A stretch of 54,903 nt of DNA from Gemella sanguinis ATCC 700632 (lineage in GTDB: Bacteria > Bacillota > Bacilli > Staphylococcales > Gemellaceae). How positions within the stretch are numbered: the stretch's first letter is position 1; every line of letters begins with the position of its first letter. The stretch is taken from assembly GCF_000701685.1 (NCBI RefSeq), contig NZ_JNJO01000010.1:1-54903 (forward strand), in the 5' to 3' direction. The notes under the pieces were generated by a model. The model made no database searches, had not been told where the DNA came from, and saw only the letters and a list, made by a program, of their open reading frames with translations. This document shows positions 35,882 to 45,126 of the stretch, in pieces. The translations under genes were made by a program, and so were the position numbers.

Positions 35882-38800
35882 TTATATTTTCAGTTTTCTA
35901 TACTCTATTGCATTTAATATTACACTAATAACTGCAAATATAGTTGTTATAATCATTACAAGTAGCCAACCACCTTGATAATTTAAGAACTGAGTTAAAC
36001 TTTCATCAATATAATTTAATGGTGAGATATATGATAGCAGTTTATTCCCCATTGTTCTCTCATCTATTAGTTGAACTGTAGTAACAATATATAGTAATAA
36101 AATACTTATACTTACAAATAATCCTAATGATTTTCCTTTTGATAACAACCAGTTATTTAATCCGATAAATAATACCGTTATTACTAGTAACAGAGCTACT
36201 AATACTAATGCTCTCTCTCCAGTTAAATCAAGGTTATAACCAACAGTCATACCAATAATCATAGATAATATGAAACTTATACCTAAAATCATACTTACTG
36301 GTATCGTTGAGTTTTTCCACTGCACCCTTGAAACAATTTTATTTTTTTGAATTTTTTCAAAGTCAATATTTTGCATCATATGAGCGATTAAGATACTTAC
36401 TAAGTAAATGATTAACACTATTAAAATTCCTGTACGCGTATCTAGTTTAGTTGAACTTTTAGCTGTTTTGTTTGAAGCAACTATTTTATCAACATTACCT
36501 GCATCTACAGGATTTGCTAGATAGTCATAAACCGCTTGGTTTTTACTATTTCCATCTTTAGTATTACTTAGTACTTTTGAGAAAGCTTTTAAGAAGTCTT
36601 GGTTATCTTTATACTCTTTATCCATAGTACCTTTTAGCTCACTTACCTTATTAGTAAGGTTTGTACCATCTTGTTCTAGTTTTTTAGCAGCTGTACCTAA
36701 GCTCTCGAAACTATGATTTATAGACTCTGATGTAGCTTGGCTTGCTTTAGTCTTCGCTAATAACTCTCTACTTGCTGACATTAGTTTTGAATAATCATTG
36801 TTTATCTCCATAGTTACTGTCATTAAGTCTGAATTATCTTTAGTTTCAGTAGTTGGTAATTCCGGTTTATTTGATAAAGCAGTATTAATTTTTTCTGTTT
36901 CTTTTATAACTTCATCTATATTTTTAGATAAATCGTTTGCTGTTTTTCTTGAATCACTAACAACTTTTTTCAATTCTTTTAATTCAGCTTGTAATTCCTC
37001 TAATTTTTTTATATCACTATCACTAACGACTATTTCTTTCTTCAGTTCATCAATAATAGTACCAGAAACAGAAGATGTTAATATTTTATTAATATCTTTA
37101 AGTTCTGCTTTTTTCAATAAAGAATCTTCTTTAGGATTTAAATTAATAGCACTTTCTCTAGCTATATCTATTCCATAGATAGTTTTTACAACAGTAGCAA
37201 GCTGTGTATAATTTTCTAAGTCATTATATAAAGCAGTATTGCTATTTTCTATATTTTTATTTCCAGAACCAAATGTCACTGGAGATATAATAGCAGTTTC
37301 ACCTATTGTTCCTTCAATCTCTTTATTTTCTGGGGATACAGAAGTTTTTTTCTTTTTAACTTTCTTTCCATTTTTATCTTTTTCTTCGACTACTTCTTCT
37401 TTAGTTTTTGCTTCTTTTATAGTTTCAGTAGTTGTAGCTGTTCCTTTAACAGCTGCAGGTGTAAATAATTCCACACCATTTGCATACCCAAGTTGGTATG
37501 AAACTTTTACTTCAGAAGGCTTACTTGTTAAATTTAATACAACCTTATCACCACTAATAGAAACATTTGCCCCTTTAGCCGAAGCACTAGTAAACTTATA
37601 TTGTGAGTTTACTGAAAGTTCAATTTTTTTAATTTTTCCCTGTTTTGTAGAAAATGACATAGTTTGAACTTTCTTAACATTTTCCTCAGCCGCTTTTTTT
37701 AGTATATCTAGTTGATTTTGACTATATGTAGTATCTTTTCTTTTTAAAGTTATTTTATTAGCATTAGCATATTGCTCTGCAAATGAGTTAACTTTTTTCA
37801 GATAATCCTTATCTTCATCAGCAATCTTCAACTTATCTATAGCATCATTACTATAATAAGGTAAATCTTTTACCGCATCAGTTACCTTATCCAACATACT
37901 TTTTTTAAGTTCATCAACTACCGCTACAACCGTTTGTTGTTGTTGTTTTTCATTTGATTTAGTTTTATTCAATGAGTCTTCTACAGCTTTATCTATTTTT
38001 TCTTTATATTTATCTACTACAGCATCTGATTTTGCATTTATGGCATTAAACATAGTTAAAGTACTATTTAGACTATCCTCTAATGCTTTAATTTTATTTT
38101 CAGTATCTTCTAGTACTTTTGGATCCATTTGGTTGGCATTAATAAATGCTTGAGCTTTTTTTATATTCTCTAATTGTTCAGAAACGGAACTATTTTTTAT
38201 AAAATCCTCATATTTTTTAAGAGTTTCTTCTCTTGTTTTTAACGCTTCATTTCTAGCCTCTTGTGATTTTGTTGCTTTACTTATCTGATCATCGTATGTC
38301 TTATCTGTATCCATTATAGACTTATATGCTTCATTTGTATTTTGAAGATCTTTATTAAAACTTTCATACGTTTTAACTAAATTATCACTAATCCCACTTA
38401 AACCTTTAAACTGTGTAGAGTGGTCTGTTAATGGAGTTATTAAGTTAGATTGATACTTATTAAGAACAGTTTTTTCACGCCCTACAGATGTAGCAACTTG
38501 AGTTTGAGCTGTTTGAAGATTTCCTATAATACTTGAAAAATAAATACCTATAATATTTTTATTGAATAAATTTTTAATCTCAGAAACAACCTGTTCTCCT
38601 TGTTTTGTAATAGCTTGAGAATCTGACTTAACCTTATATTGGAAAATAGCTTGTGTAGGAGAATCACTTTCTAATGAAAGAGTTTCTCTAGAAAAATTAC
38701 TAGGAAGGACAATCATCACGTTATAATTACCTTTTTCTAGCCCGTTCTCAGCTATAGCACGAGATACAGTTTCTAACTTATAGCTTGTTTCTTGACCTAA

Positions 38801-39016
38801 TGAATTTACCAGTATGTCACCTATTCTTAAATCATCACCATTATAAATAACTCCAGTATCTTCATTTACCAATGCTATTTTAACATCACTATTTGTTATT
38901 TTCTTTTCTTGATTACCTACGGTTATAGTTTTAGGCTTCATTACACCGTAAAACACTACAACCATTACTACCAGTGCTATTATACTTGATAGTATTGCAA
39001 ATGTACGTTTACTCAT
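35882..39016 (-). CDS. esaA: EsaA: large polytopic T7SSb component (YueB/Pip-like)
   Basis: A 1044-residue protein. One transmembrane helix at about 6-27 is followed by an 820-residue extracellular domain rich in coiled coils, then about five to six helices from about 855 to the end. This is the EsaA/YueB plan (YhgE/Pip family); in B. subtilis YueB is a phage receptor. It spans the wall as part of the T7SSb complex. AAGGAG precedes the ATG. It is separated from esxA by a terminator-like hairpin. Confidence 0.94.
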   Translation of the reverse strand: MSKRTFAILSSIIALVVMVVVFYGVMKPKTITVGNQEKKITNSDVKIALVNEDTGVIYNGDDLRIGDILVNSLGQETSYKLETVSRAIAENGLEKGNYNVMIVLPSNFSRETLSLESDSPTQAIFQYKVKSDSQAITKQGEQVVSEIKNLFNKNIIGIYFSSIIGNLQTAQTQVATSVGREKTVLNKYQSNLITPLTDHSTQFKGLSGISDNLVKTYESFNKDLQNTNEAYKSIMDTDKTYDDQISKATKSQEARNEALKTREETLKKYEDFIKNSSVSEQLENIKKAQAFINANQMDPKVLEDTENKIKALEDSLNSTLTMFNAINAKSDAVVDKYKEKIDKAVEDSLNKTKSNEKQQQQTVVAVVDELKKSMLDKVTDAVKDLPYYSNDAIDKLKIADEDKDYLKKVNSFAEQYANANKITLKRKDTTYSQNQLDILKKAAEENVKKVQTMSFSTKQGKIKKIELSVNSQYKFTSASAKGANVSISGDKVVLNLTSKPSEVKVSYQLGYANGVELFTPAAVKGTATTTETIKEAKTKEEVVEEKDKNGKKVKKKKTSVSPENKEIEGTIGETAIISPVTFGSGNKNIENSNTALYNDLENYTQLATVVKTIYGIDIARESAINLNPKEDSLLKKAELKDINKILTSSVSGTIIDELKKEIVVSDSDIKKLEELQAELKELKKVVSDSRKTANDLSKNIDEVIKETEKINTALSNKPELPTTETKDNSDLMTVTMEINNDYSKLMSASRELLAKTKASQATSESINHSFESLGTAAKKLEQDGTNLTNKVSELKGTMDKEYKDNQDFLKAFSKVLSNTKDGNSKNQAVYDYLANPVDAGNVDKIVASNKTAKSSTKLDTRTGILIVLIIYLVSILIAHMMQNIDFEKIQKNKIVSRVQWKNSTIPVSMILGISFILSMIIGMTVGYNLDLTGERALVLVALLLVITVLFIGLNNWLLSKGKSLGLFVSISILLLYIVTTVQLIDERTMGNKLLSYISPLNYIDESLTQFLNYQGGWLLVMIITTIFAVISVILNAIEYRKLKI

Positions 39017-39142
39017 TCTTTCTCCTTTTTTTATTTTATTGATTTATAAAATAATTTGTAACTAGCTAATCTTTCCCTTTTCTACTTTATTAACACACTA
39101 ATTAAAATATATCGATTGTCTCTATTATGACTTTAAGAAAAC

Positions 39143-39171
39143 AAGAGATTGAAGTCCTCCCCCAATCTCTT
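39143..39171 (-). terminator. Partial terminator between esxA and esaA
   Basis: AAGAGATTG (39143-39151) pairs with CAATCTCTT (39163-39171). On the minus strand the stem is followed by an imperfect T-run (GTTTTCTT). It could stop most transcripts after esxA while letting some continue into esaA, which would give more EsxA than machine parts. Confidence 0.6.
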
Positions 39172-39183
39172 ATTATTTTATTA

Positions 39184-39480
39184 CTATTGTAGCCCAAAGT
39201 TACGTGATAAGTCTTGGTCGTGTTGTTGCATTGCTTGAGCAGTTTTATCTAATTGAACATTAATTTGTTGCATTAGTTCTGCGAAGTTTTGCACTTTAGG
39301 TTTTAATTCGTTGAATTGTGCATCGAAACCTTGGAATGCTTGACCTTCCCATTCACCTCTTAAAGTATCTTGTAATCTTTGTAAATTACTTAAAATTGCA
39401 TTGATATCATTTGAAGCTTTTCCATATTCACGTGCTCTACCTTGTAGAACCTCTGGTGATACTCTGATTTGCCCTGTCAT
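39184..39480 (-). CDS. esxA: EsxA: WXG100 secreted protein
   Basis: A 98-residue helical hairpin protein with the turn motif W44-E-G ('LRGEWEGQAFQGF') and a helical C-terminus rich in Gln. It is the small substrate that T7SSb exports as a dimer. The start is ATG 39480, with GGAG about 10 bases upstream. A longer frame exists but runs into the promoter. It has its own promoter at 39514-39542 and leads the operon. Confidence 0.96.
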   Translation of the reverse strand: MTGQIRVSPEVLQGRAREYGKASNDINAILSNLQRLQDTLRGEWEGQAFQGFDAQFNELKPKVQNFAELMQQINVQLDKTAQAMQQHDQDLSRNFGLQ

Positions 39481-39513
39481 AATATAACAACTCCTTTTTT
39501 TTTGATTTTTTTT

Positions 39514-39542
39514 AGTATAACATATTATATAAAACATTACAA
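39514..39542 (-). promoter_or_regulatory. Promoter of esxA and the T7SS operon
   Basis: On the minus strand, -35 TTGTAA (39537-39542) and -10 TATACT (39514-39519) are separated by exactly 17 bases, with TG one base before the -10. The start lies about 27 bases before the esxA ATG. Confidence 0.75.
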
Positions 39543-39570
39543 CCTTTTTCAGCAAATTTTAATTATATAT

Positions 39571-39588
39571 AAGGTTCATTTAAGGTTC
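39571..39588 (-). promoter_or_regulatory. Tandem 7-4-7 direct repeat upstream of esxA promoter
   Basis: AAGGTTC occurs at 39571-39577 and again at 39582-39588, separated by 4 A/T bases, so the repeats recur every 11 bases. That is the layout of OmpR/PhoB-type response-regulator boxes. They sit about 30 bases upstream of the esxA -35. A GGTTC/GAACC pair (39584-39600) extends the element. Confidence 0.45.
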
Positions 39589-39912
39589 GCCATTAGAACC
39601 CTTTTTTATCTCTCTTTTTAAGTTATTAGGGATTTATGGAGTCTCTAATAATCAACAAGAGCTAATATATAAGTATTTATACCTCATTTAACCACTGGTC
39701 CAGACCACTAAAACAGCTTGTTGTCCTTAATGAATAACAAGCTGAATATTTTATTGTTTAAGACATGTTTTTATTAGAAACCTTAAGCGTTTTAAGTGTA
39801 AACCTTGGTAAATAGGTAATCCTTACTCATTTTATCTCATTATTTTTTCTCTAAATAAATGAATTTTTATCCATTATTTTTAAAACCATTCCTTAGTTCA
39901 CAAATTTAAAAT
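39589..39912. other. Gene-free stretch between esxA and second lipase gene, with a hairpin
   Basis: No ORF with a start and ribosome site was found. CAGCTTGTT (39714-39722) pairs with AACAAGCTG (39736-39744), a 9-bp stem. In the minus direction TTTTAG follows, so it is a possible terminator for the lipase gene ending at 39913. The 45 bases next to the gene resemble the 3' flank of the other lipase gene at 42620-42665, a trace of duplication. Confidence 0.5.
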
Positions 39913-42306
39913 TTAGTTTACAAAACAATCACTAACAAGATTTCTGTAGTATTCAACAGAATTCTCATTTTCTTTTAATTTATTATTCAGCGCCGAGATA
40001 GATTGCCCACTCATCCCTTCACCAGATATATGTTCCTCAACATAGATTAACTCCTGCTTTATCTTTTCAGATATTTCCATAATGACCTTTTGACTATTTA
40101 CTATTTCGTCCAAATCTAGCCCTTTATATACCGCACCCTCAATTATCTGCTTTAATTGTGGTTCCAGACTTGAAAGATTGTTTTTTGTATTTTTTGATGT
40201 TTCAATAGTCTGTTCAATATTTTTTTTGAAAGGTAGAATATTTGATTGCGCACCAGCAATCCCTTCTTTGACTCCTTGAGGATACAATTGAATGAATTTC
40301 CCCCAATAATCTTTTTTCGTTGTACTCTTTCCATTATCTTCACATTTTTTTTCAACATACACATCAAGATTGTAATTATATACTATATCTGATACGCGAC
40401 CTTCAAAGTCTCCAATAAGACTATACCAATTTTCTAATCCTCTTTCAAAGTCTCTAAATGATTCTCTATACAATTCAGATACTTTTTTCGCAAATTCTTC
40501 ACTTCTTTTCTCCACTTGATTATCAAATGCTTGAAGAACATTTTTTACATCATCAAATATTTCATCTCTTTCTAGGTATTCTTCATAACTTGCTGGCATA
40601 ACTCTTTCTGGTGCGCTCCCCACAAATTTACCACTTCGCAGATTTTGACCAATCCAACTATCTTGATTAACAAAATTATCCGCCAAACCTTGACATAATT
40701 CTGCTGTATTAGTAATCGCTTTTTCTAGCTCTTCAATATTGTTTTTTGCAGTATCTAGAACTGTAGTTAACGCTTGACTTATACCATCTTCTTTTCCTGT
40801 TCTTAACCCATCCCCCTCTAAAGTTTTTTCACTTTCTTCTAATAATTTTTTTGTATTCGCTTCAATAGCTTGCCAAGATTTCAATATTGTTGGTCTTCCA
40901 CTAAAAAATGATGTTATATCATAAGTTTTTTCTTTATTACATTGTTCTAATAAGGGTTCTGCTGACATACGCAAACTAGCTAGCTGCGTATTATAAGATG
41001 TTTCATTTAATTCATTATCATTAACATAAGGCTTCTCATCAGAAGAAAATTCCTCCATTTTCAAACTATATGTTTCACTTAATTTTTCTAAAACATCTTT
41101 ACTATTAATTATTTTCCCAATAGAATTTTTAAGGTTATCAAGAACTTGTGGTACCTGTGCATTATTAAATTCTTTTTTGATTTCGTCTGCAGCTTGATTT
41201 TTTCTTTGTTCAAAATCAAATCTAGTTTTATTATTTCTTTCGATACACAAATTATTAATTCTCTTTATATTGGCTATATCCGAAAGAACATTAGTTCTTA
41301 AATTATTACTTAGCGATCGCAGTATCTCTGGGTTAAGTTGTATTTTTTCGCTATTAAGTTCTACTAGTTTTCCGTTATCGCTAAATAAATCTTTAACACT
41401 TAAATCTAACTTACCTATTTCAATATCTGCTTTATAATCACCATCAATATCTATATTAAATTGATTATAACCTAGCATTTTTGTTATTTTAGAAATTTCA
41501 TCACAAGCTTGACGTGAATCAATAATATCAGATAGCATGTGTTTACCACTATCTTTCAATATGTACTCGGCTCCTAGATACTTCCCATTAGCATAATTTG
41601 CTGCATCATTTAATATATCCTCTTCAGAACGAAATCTAATTACTTCACCAGTAAAATTTTTTTCTAATTGTTTAATTCTGATTTCTTCATTAGGTATATT
41701 AAACATAGAATTACCAAATTTATCCATCCATTTATAAGGGATTTCTCTAAGCTTGAATAGTACTGCTAATATATCTTTTTTAAATTTTGGTTCATTTTGT
41801 AATATACCTAGAGTTGAAGGAATAATTTCTTCTCTAGGTATATACAGCGGTGCTGCATTATATACAACCGTTTTGGGTACATTATATTCCAATGCTACTC
41901 TCTGTGCAATATTCCCTCCTAAACTATGCCCAGTCAGAACAATATTATCCCCATATTTTTCTTTTATTTCCTGATAAAATTTATACGCTGGTTTATAGTG
42001 CTCTGCACTTATCCCCATAGCTATCTCTCCAATATCACTCTTTACTATATCATTCATCTTATCAGTATCTTTATTTGTACCTGTATAAGATATTATGACT
42101 TCACCAGTATCTTTATCCTTAAATGCTGTGGCACTCGTTCCGGTACTTTCATCATATATGTCATCTAAATATTCTAAATTATAAGGTATCTTAAAATCCC
42201 CTATTTTTTGCGCTTGTTCTAATATATCTTCATCACCATAACCTTCAATTCTAGCTTTTTCGAAAGCATATGTGTAATTTGAAGCATAAAGTGTACTATT
42301 TTCCAT
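39913..42306 (-). CDS. Second TslA-like lipase effector
   Basis: A 797-residue protein without signal peptide. An N-terminal class-3-like lipase (about 1-280) has TGHSLGG with Ser128, a candidate Asp at about 230 ('RSEEDIL') and His at about 256. An Asp-rich loop DIDGDYKAD follows (about 286-294). The rest is a long helical region with 'EDGISQALTTVLDTAKNNIEELEK' type heptads. It is closely related to the protein encoded at 42666-44936 and shares layout, but little sequence, with the one at 26646-29201. It has AAAGGAGGG and its own promoter, so it is a single-gene unit. It is probably T7SS cargo. No partner or immunity gene is adjacent. Confidence 0.78.
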   Translation of the reverse strand: MENSTLYASNYTYAFEKARIEGYGDEDILEQAQKIGDFKIPYNLEYLDDIYDESTGTSATAFKDKDTGEVIISYTGTNKDTDKMNDIVKSDIGEIAMGISAEHYKPAYKFYQEIKEKYGDNIVLTGHSLGGNIAQRVALEYNVPKTVVYNAAPLYIPREEIIPSTLGILQNEPKFKKDILAVLFKLREIPYKWMDKFGNSMFNIPNEEIRIKQLEKNFTGEVIRFRSEEDILNDAANYANGKYLGAEYILKDSGKHMLSDIIDSRQACDEISKITKMLGYNQFNIDIDGDYKADIEIGKLDLSVKDLFSDNGKLVELNSEKIQLNPEILRSLSNNLRTNVLSDIANIKRINNLCIERNNKTRFDFEQRKNQAADEIKKEFNNAQVPQVLDNLKNSIGKIINSKDVLEKLSETYSLKMEEFSSDEKPYVNDNELNETSYNTQLASLRMSAEPLLEQCNKEKTYDITSFFSGRPTILKSWQAIEANTKKLLEESEKTLEGDGLRTGKEDGISQALTTVLDTAKNNIEELEKAITNTAELCQGLADNFVNQDSWIGQNLRSGKFVGSAPERVMPASYEEYLERDEIFDDVKNVLQAFDNQVEKRSEEFAKKVSELYRESFRDFERGLENWYSLIGDFEGRVSDIVYNYNLDVYVEKKCEDNGKSTTKKDYWGKFIQLYPQGVKEGIAGAQSNILPFKKNIEQTIETSKNTKNNLSSLEPQLKQIIEGAVYKGLDLDEIVNSQKVIMEISEKIKQELIYVEEHISGEGMSGQSISALNNKLKENENSVEYYRNLVSDCFVN

Positions 42307-42665
42307 ATAAATAGCCCTCCTTTATTTATAAATTTTCTTATGAATATCAATTAACTTATTTTATTAATTACAAAAAAGTCAATCGACTCCTTATCTAAGA
42401 TATATTTTTATTATAGTATATTTTAAAATACCTGTATATTAATTATATAGCACCAGAAACTCTATATCTTATAATATTACTAACTATTATTATTCACTTT
42501 AGATACCTGTTATCTCTAATATTATTCCTTTATATATAAATAAGTGTTTTATAGTTATCCTAATATAATACCTTTCAACATTTCATCCAAAACCAAATAG
42601 ACTTAAGTCAAATATTTTATTATTTATCATTCTTAAAACCAGTCTTTAGTTTCTAAATTTAAAAT
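42307..42665. other. Gene-free stretch between the two paralogous lipase genes
   Basis: It holds the promoter at 42410-42438, the ribosome site of the left gene and the 3' flank of the right gene. Otherwise it is AT-rich sequence in which no ORF or RNA-like structure was seen. No partner or immunity gene lies here. Confidence 0.5.
42410..42438 (-). promoter_or_regulatory. Promoter of second lipase gene
   Basis: On the minus strand, -35 TATACA (42433-42438) and -10 TATAAT (42410-42415) are 17 bases apart. The same two hexamers at the same spacing precede the third lipase gene, and TATACTATAAT is shared. The leader is about 100 bases. Confidence 0.55.
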
Positions 42666-44936
42666 TTAGTTACCAAAACAATCTCCTATAAATCGTCCGT
42701 AATAATTAAATGATTTCTCACTATCTTTTACTTTAGATTTTAAAGCAGATATAGCTTCTCCACTCATACCCTCACTATTTATATGTTTTAGTACATAATC
42801 TAACTCTTGAACAATTTTATTAGAAATCTGAGCAATAAGTTTTTGACTACTAACAATCTCATATAATTCTAAATCTTTATACACTGATTCTTTAACTATT
42901 TCCTTAACTTGTGGTTCTAAAGATGAAAGATTATTTTTAACAGCTTTAGAAGTCTCAATCGCCTGTTCAATCTTTCTTTTTGCGGGAATAATAGTCGATT
43001 CAGCTGTTATAATAAGATTTTTTATACTTTCAGGATATAACCTTATCAATTTCCCCCAGTACCTTTTTTTCCCTTTATTATCCTCATACTTTTTTTCTAC
43101 TTCCACATCAAGTTTAGAATTTTGACTGACTTGTAAAATATATTTTTCGAACCACACTGCACTACCATACCAATTTTCTAATCCTCCTTCAAAATTACTG
43201 AAGGATTCGTTAAACAATTCTGATATTTTTTTCGCATATTCCCCACTTCTTTTATCTACTTGTCTTTCAAATGCATGAAGCACATCTTTTACGTCATCAA
43301 AAATACCATCTCTACTTAAATATTGTCCATAGTTTCTTGGAATCTTCCTTTCCGGCAAACTACCAACAAATCTTCCATTTTTTAAATTTTCTCCTATCCA
43401 ATTATCTTGAGTTTCAAAACTATCAGCTAAACTTTGAAACATTTCTGCGGTATTAGATACAACTTTTTCCAACTCCCCTATATTTTTTTGAGCAACATCT
43501 AAAACTATAGTAAGTGATTGACTAATACCATCTTCCTTCCCAGTTCTCAACCCATCTCCTTCTAAGGTTTTTTCACTTTCATCTAATAATTTCTTCGTAT
43601 GTTCTTCAATTTCACTCCAAGCTTTTATTATTGTTGGTCTTCCTTGGAAAAAATCTGTTATCTTACGTGTTTCTTCTTTGTTACATTGTTCTAATACCAC
43701 TCTTACACTCCCAGCTAAATCGTATAAGTCTACGTTATATCTGTGAGCACCAAATAGCGCTTCATCTTTTACATAAGGTCTTTCATCTGAAGGAATTTCA
43801 CCTAATTTTAATCTAGGGGTCTCTTCTACTCCTTCTAAAACACTTTTACTTCTTATTATTTGTCCCACAGAATCCCTTAAATTATCTAGAACTTGTGGCA
43901 CTCCAGCATTATTAAATTCCCTTTTTAAACTATCCGCAGCGTGATCTTTTCGCTTTTCAAAATCAAATCTAGTTTTTTGATTTTTTTCAATACATAGATT
44001 ATTAATTTTTTTAATAAATTCTAGATCTGATAATACACTTGTCCTTAAATTATTAGCTACATTTCGTAGAACTGATGGATTCAGCTGAATCTTTGCTCCC
44101 TTAACCCGAATATACTCACCATTTCCATTCAATAAATTTTTCGCACTAAGATCAAGTTTATTTAATCTAATATCTGTAATTCCATCTTTATTAACATCTA
44201 AAGTGACGACATTTTTATTCATATGCCTAGTAATCTTTTCTATTTCCGTCATAGCTGCCTCAGAATTAACGATATTAATCATAGGGTGACTACCCCTATC
44301 CTTAACAATATACTCCTTGCCAAGATGCTTCCCACCAAATTTACTGACTATATCATCTTCTGACCGAATTCTAATTGTTTCCCCAGTGTATTTCTTTTCA
44401 AGCTCATCTATCGTTAATAATTCTCCATAGCTCAAACCTATCTTTCGAGCATCATTTACATATAAAGGAGCCGAGTTATAGACAACAGTTTTGGGAACAT
44501 TATATTCCAAGGCAACTCGTTGAGCTATACTTCCACCTAGACTATGCCCTGTTAATACTATATTGTTTCCATATTTAGCCCGCACACGTTCATAAAATTC
44601 AAACGCTGGTATACAATGATCCAATACAGGAAAATTAATTTCATTAATATCTGTCCCAACATCTTTCAAAAACTCACTCTGAAAGTTAGTCCCTGTAAAT
44701 GCCAATATTATTTCCCCAGTATCTTTATTTCTAAATGCTGTACCACTAGTCCCTGTTTCAGAATTGTACATATCTTCTAAATATTCCAGATTAGAAGGTA
44801 TAGTATAATTCCTTAATCTCTGCGCTTCAGCCACTACTTTGTCATTACCATATCCTTCTATCCTTGCCGATTCAAATCCATATGCTAAGTGAGAAGCATG
44901 TGCAGTACTACTTATTAATTCTGTATAATTGCTCAT
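42666..44936 (-). CDS. Third TslA-like lipase effector
   Basis: A 756-residue paralogue of the neighbouring protein. It has TGHSLGG with Ser132, a candidate Asp at about 194 ('RSEDDIV') and His at about 217 ('GSHPM'). The loop DVNKDGITD is at 247-255, and a helical C-terminal region of about 490 residues shares blocks with its neighbour, for example 'EKTLEGDGLRTGKEDGIS'. No signal peptide. GGAGG precedes the ATG. Tandem position, shared promoter hexamers and a shared 3' flank show a gene duplication followed by divergence. Differences concentrate after the lipase nucleophile and in the middle of the helical part. Confidence 0.78.
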   Translation of the reverse strand: MSNYTELISSTAHASHLAYGFESARIEGYGNDKVVAEAQRLRNYTIPSNLEYLEDMYNSETGTSGTAFRNKDTGEIILAFTGTNFQSEFLKDVGTDINEINFPVLDHCIPAFEFYERVRAKYGNNIVLTGHSLGGSIAQRVALEYNVPKTVVYNSAPLYVNDARKIGLSYGELLTIDELEKKYTGETIRIRSEDDIVSKFGGKHLGKEYIVKDRGSHPMINIVNSEAAMTEIEKITRHMNKNVVTLDVNKDGITDIRLNKLDLSAKNLLNGNGEYIRVKGAKIQLNPSVLRNVANNLRTSVLSDLEFIKKINNLCIEKNQKTRFDFEKRKDHAADSLKREFNNAGVPQVLDNLRDSVGQIIRSKSVLEGVEETPRLKLGEIPSDERPYVKDEALFGAHRYNVDLYDLAGSVRVVLEQCNKEETRKITDFFQGRPTIIKAWSEIEEHTKKLLDESEKTLEGDGLRTGKEDGISQSLTIVLDVAQKNIGELEKVVSNTAEMFQSLADSFETQDNWIGENLKNGRFVGSLPERKIPRNYGQYLSRDGIFDDVKDVLHAFERQVDKRSGEYAKKISELFNESFSNFEGGLENWYGSAVWFEKYILQVSQNSKLDVEVEKKYEDNKGKKRYWGKLIRLYPESIKNLIITAESTIIPAKRKIEQAIETSKAVKNNLSSLEPQVKEIVKESVYKDLELYEIVSSQKLIAQISNKIVQELDYVLKHINSEGMSGEAISALKSKVKDSEKSFNYYGRFIGDCFGN

Positions 44937-45097
44937 ATATAGTCCTCCTAAATGCGTTTTTTTACAAATAATTTAGTTATTTTTTAATCGTTCTATCTCA
45001 AAACATAATAAATATTAAAAACTCCAAACTTCACTTTTCATCAAATATAAATATCAGCTTATATATACCTAATATTTATTTGATCTTATTACATCTA

Positions 45098-45126
45098 ATT
45101 ATAGTATACATCCTTTTAATTGTATA
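45098..45126 (-). promoter_or_regulatory. Promoter of third lipase gene
   Basis: -35 TATACA (45121-45126) and -10 TATAAT (45098-45103) lie on the minus strand with a 17-base spacer, identical in hexamers and spacing to the promoter at 42410-42438. The leader is long, about 155 bases. Confidence 0.55.

Noticed and set aside
36798-37667. Two plus-strand frames of 126 and 142 codons opposite esaA
   Set aside because: They are antisense shadows of the long coiled-coil region of esaA and have no start signals.
39589-39912. Possible small RNA at the 39714-39744 hairpin
   Set aside because: No promoter of suitable spacing was seen next to it. A terminator for the neighbouring lipase gene explains it more simply.
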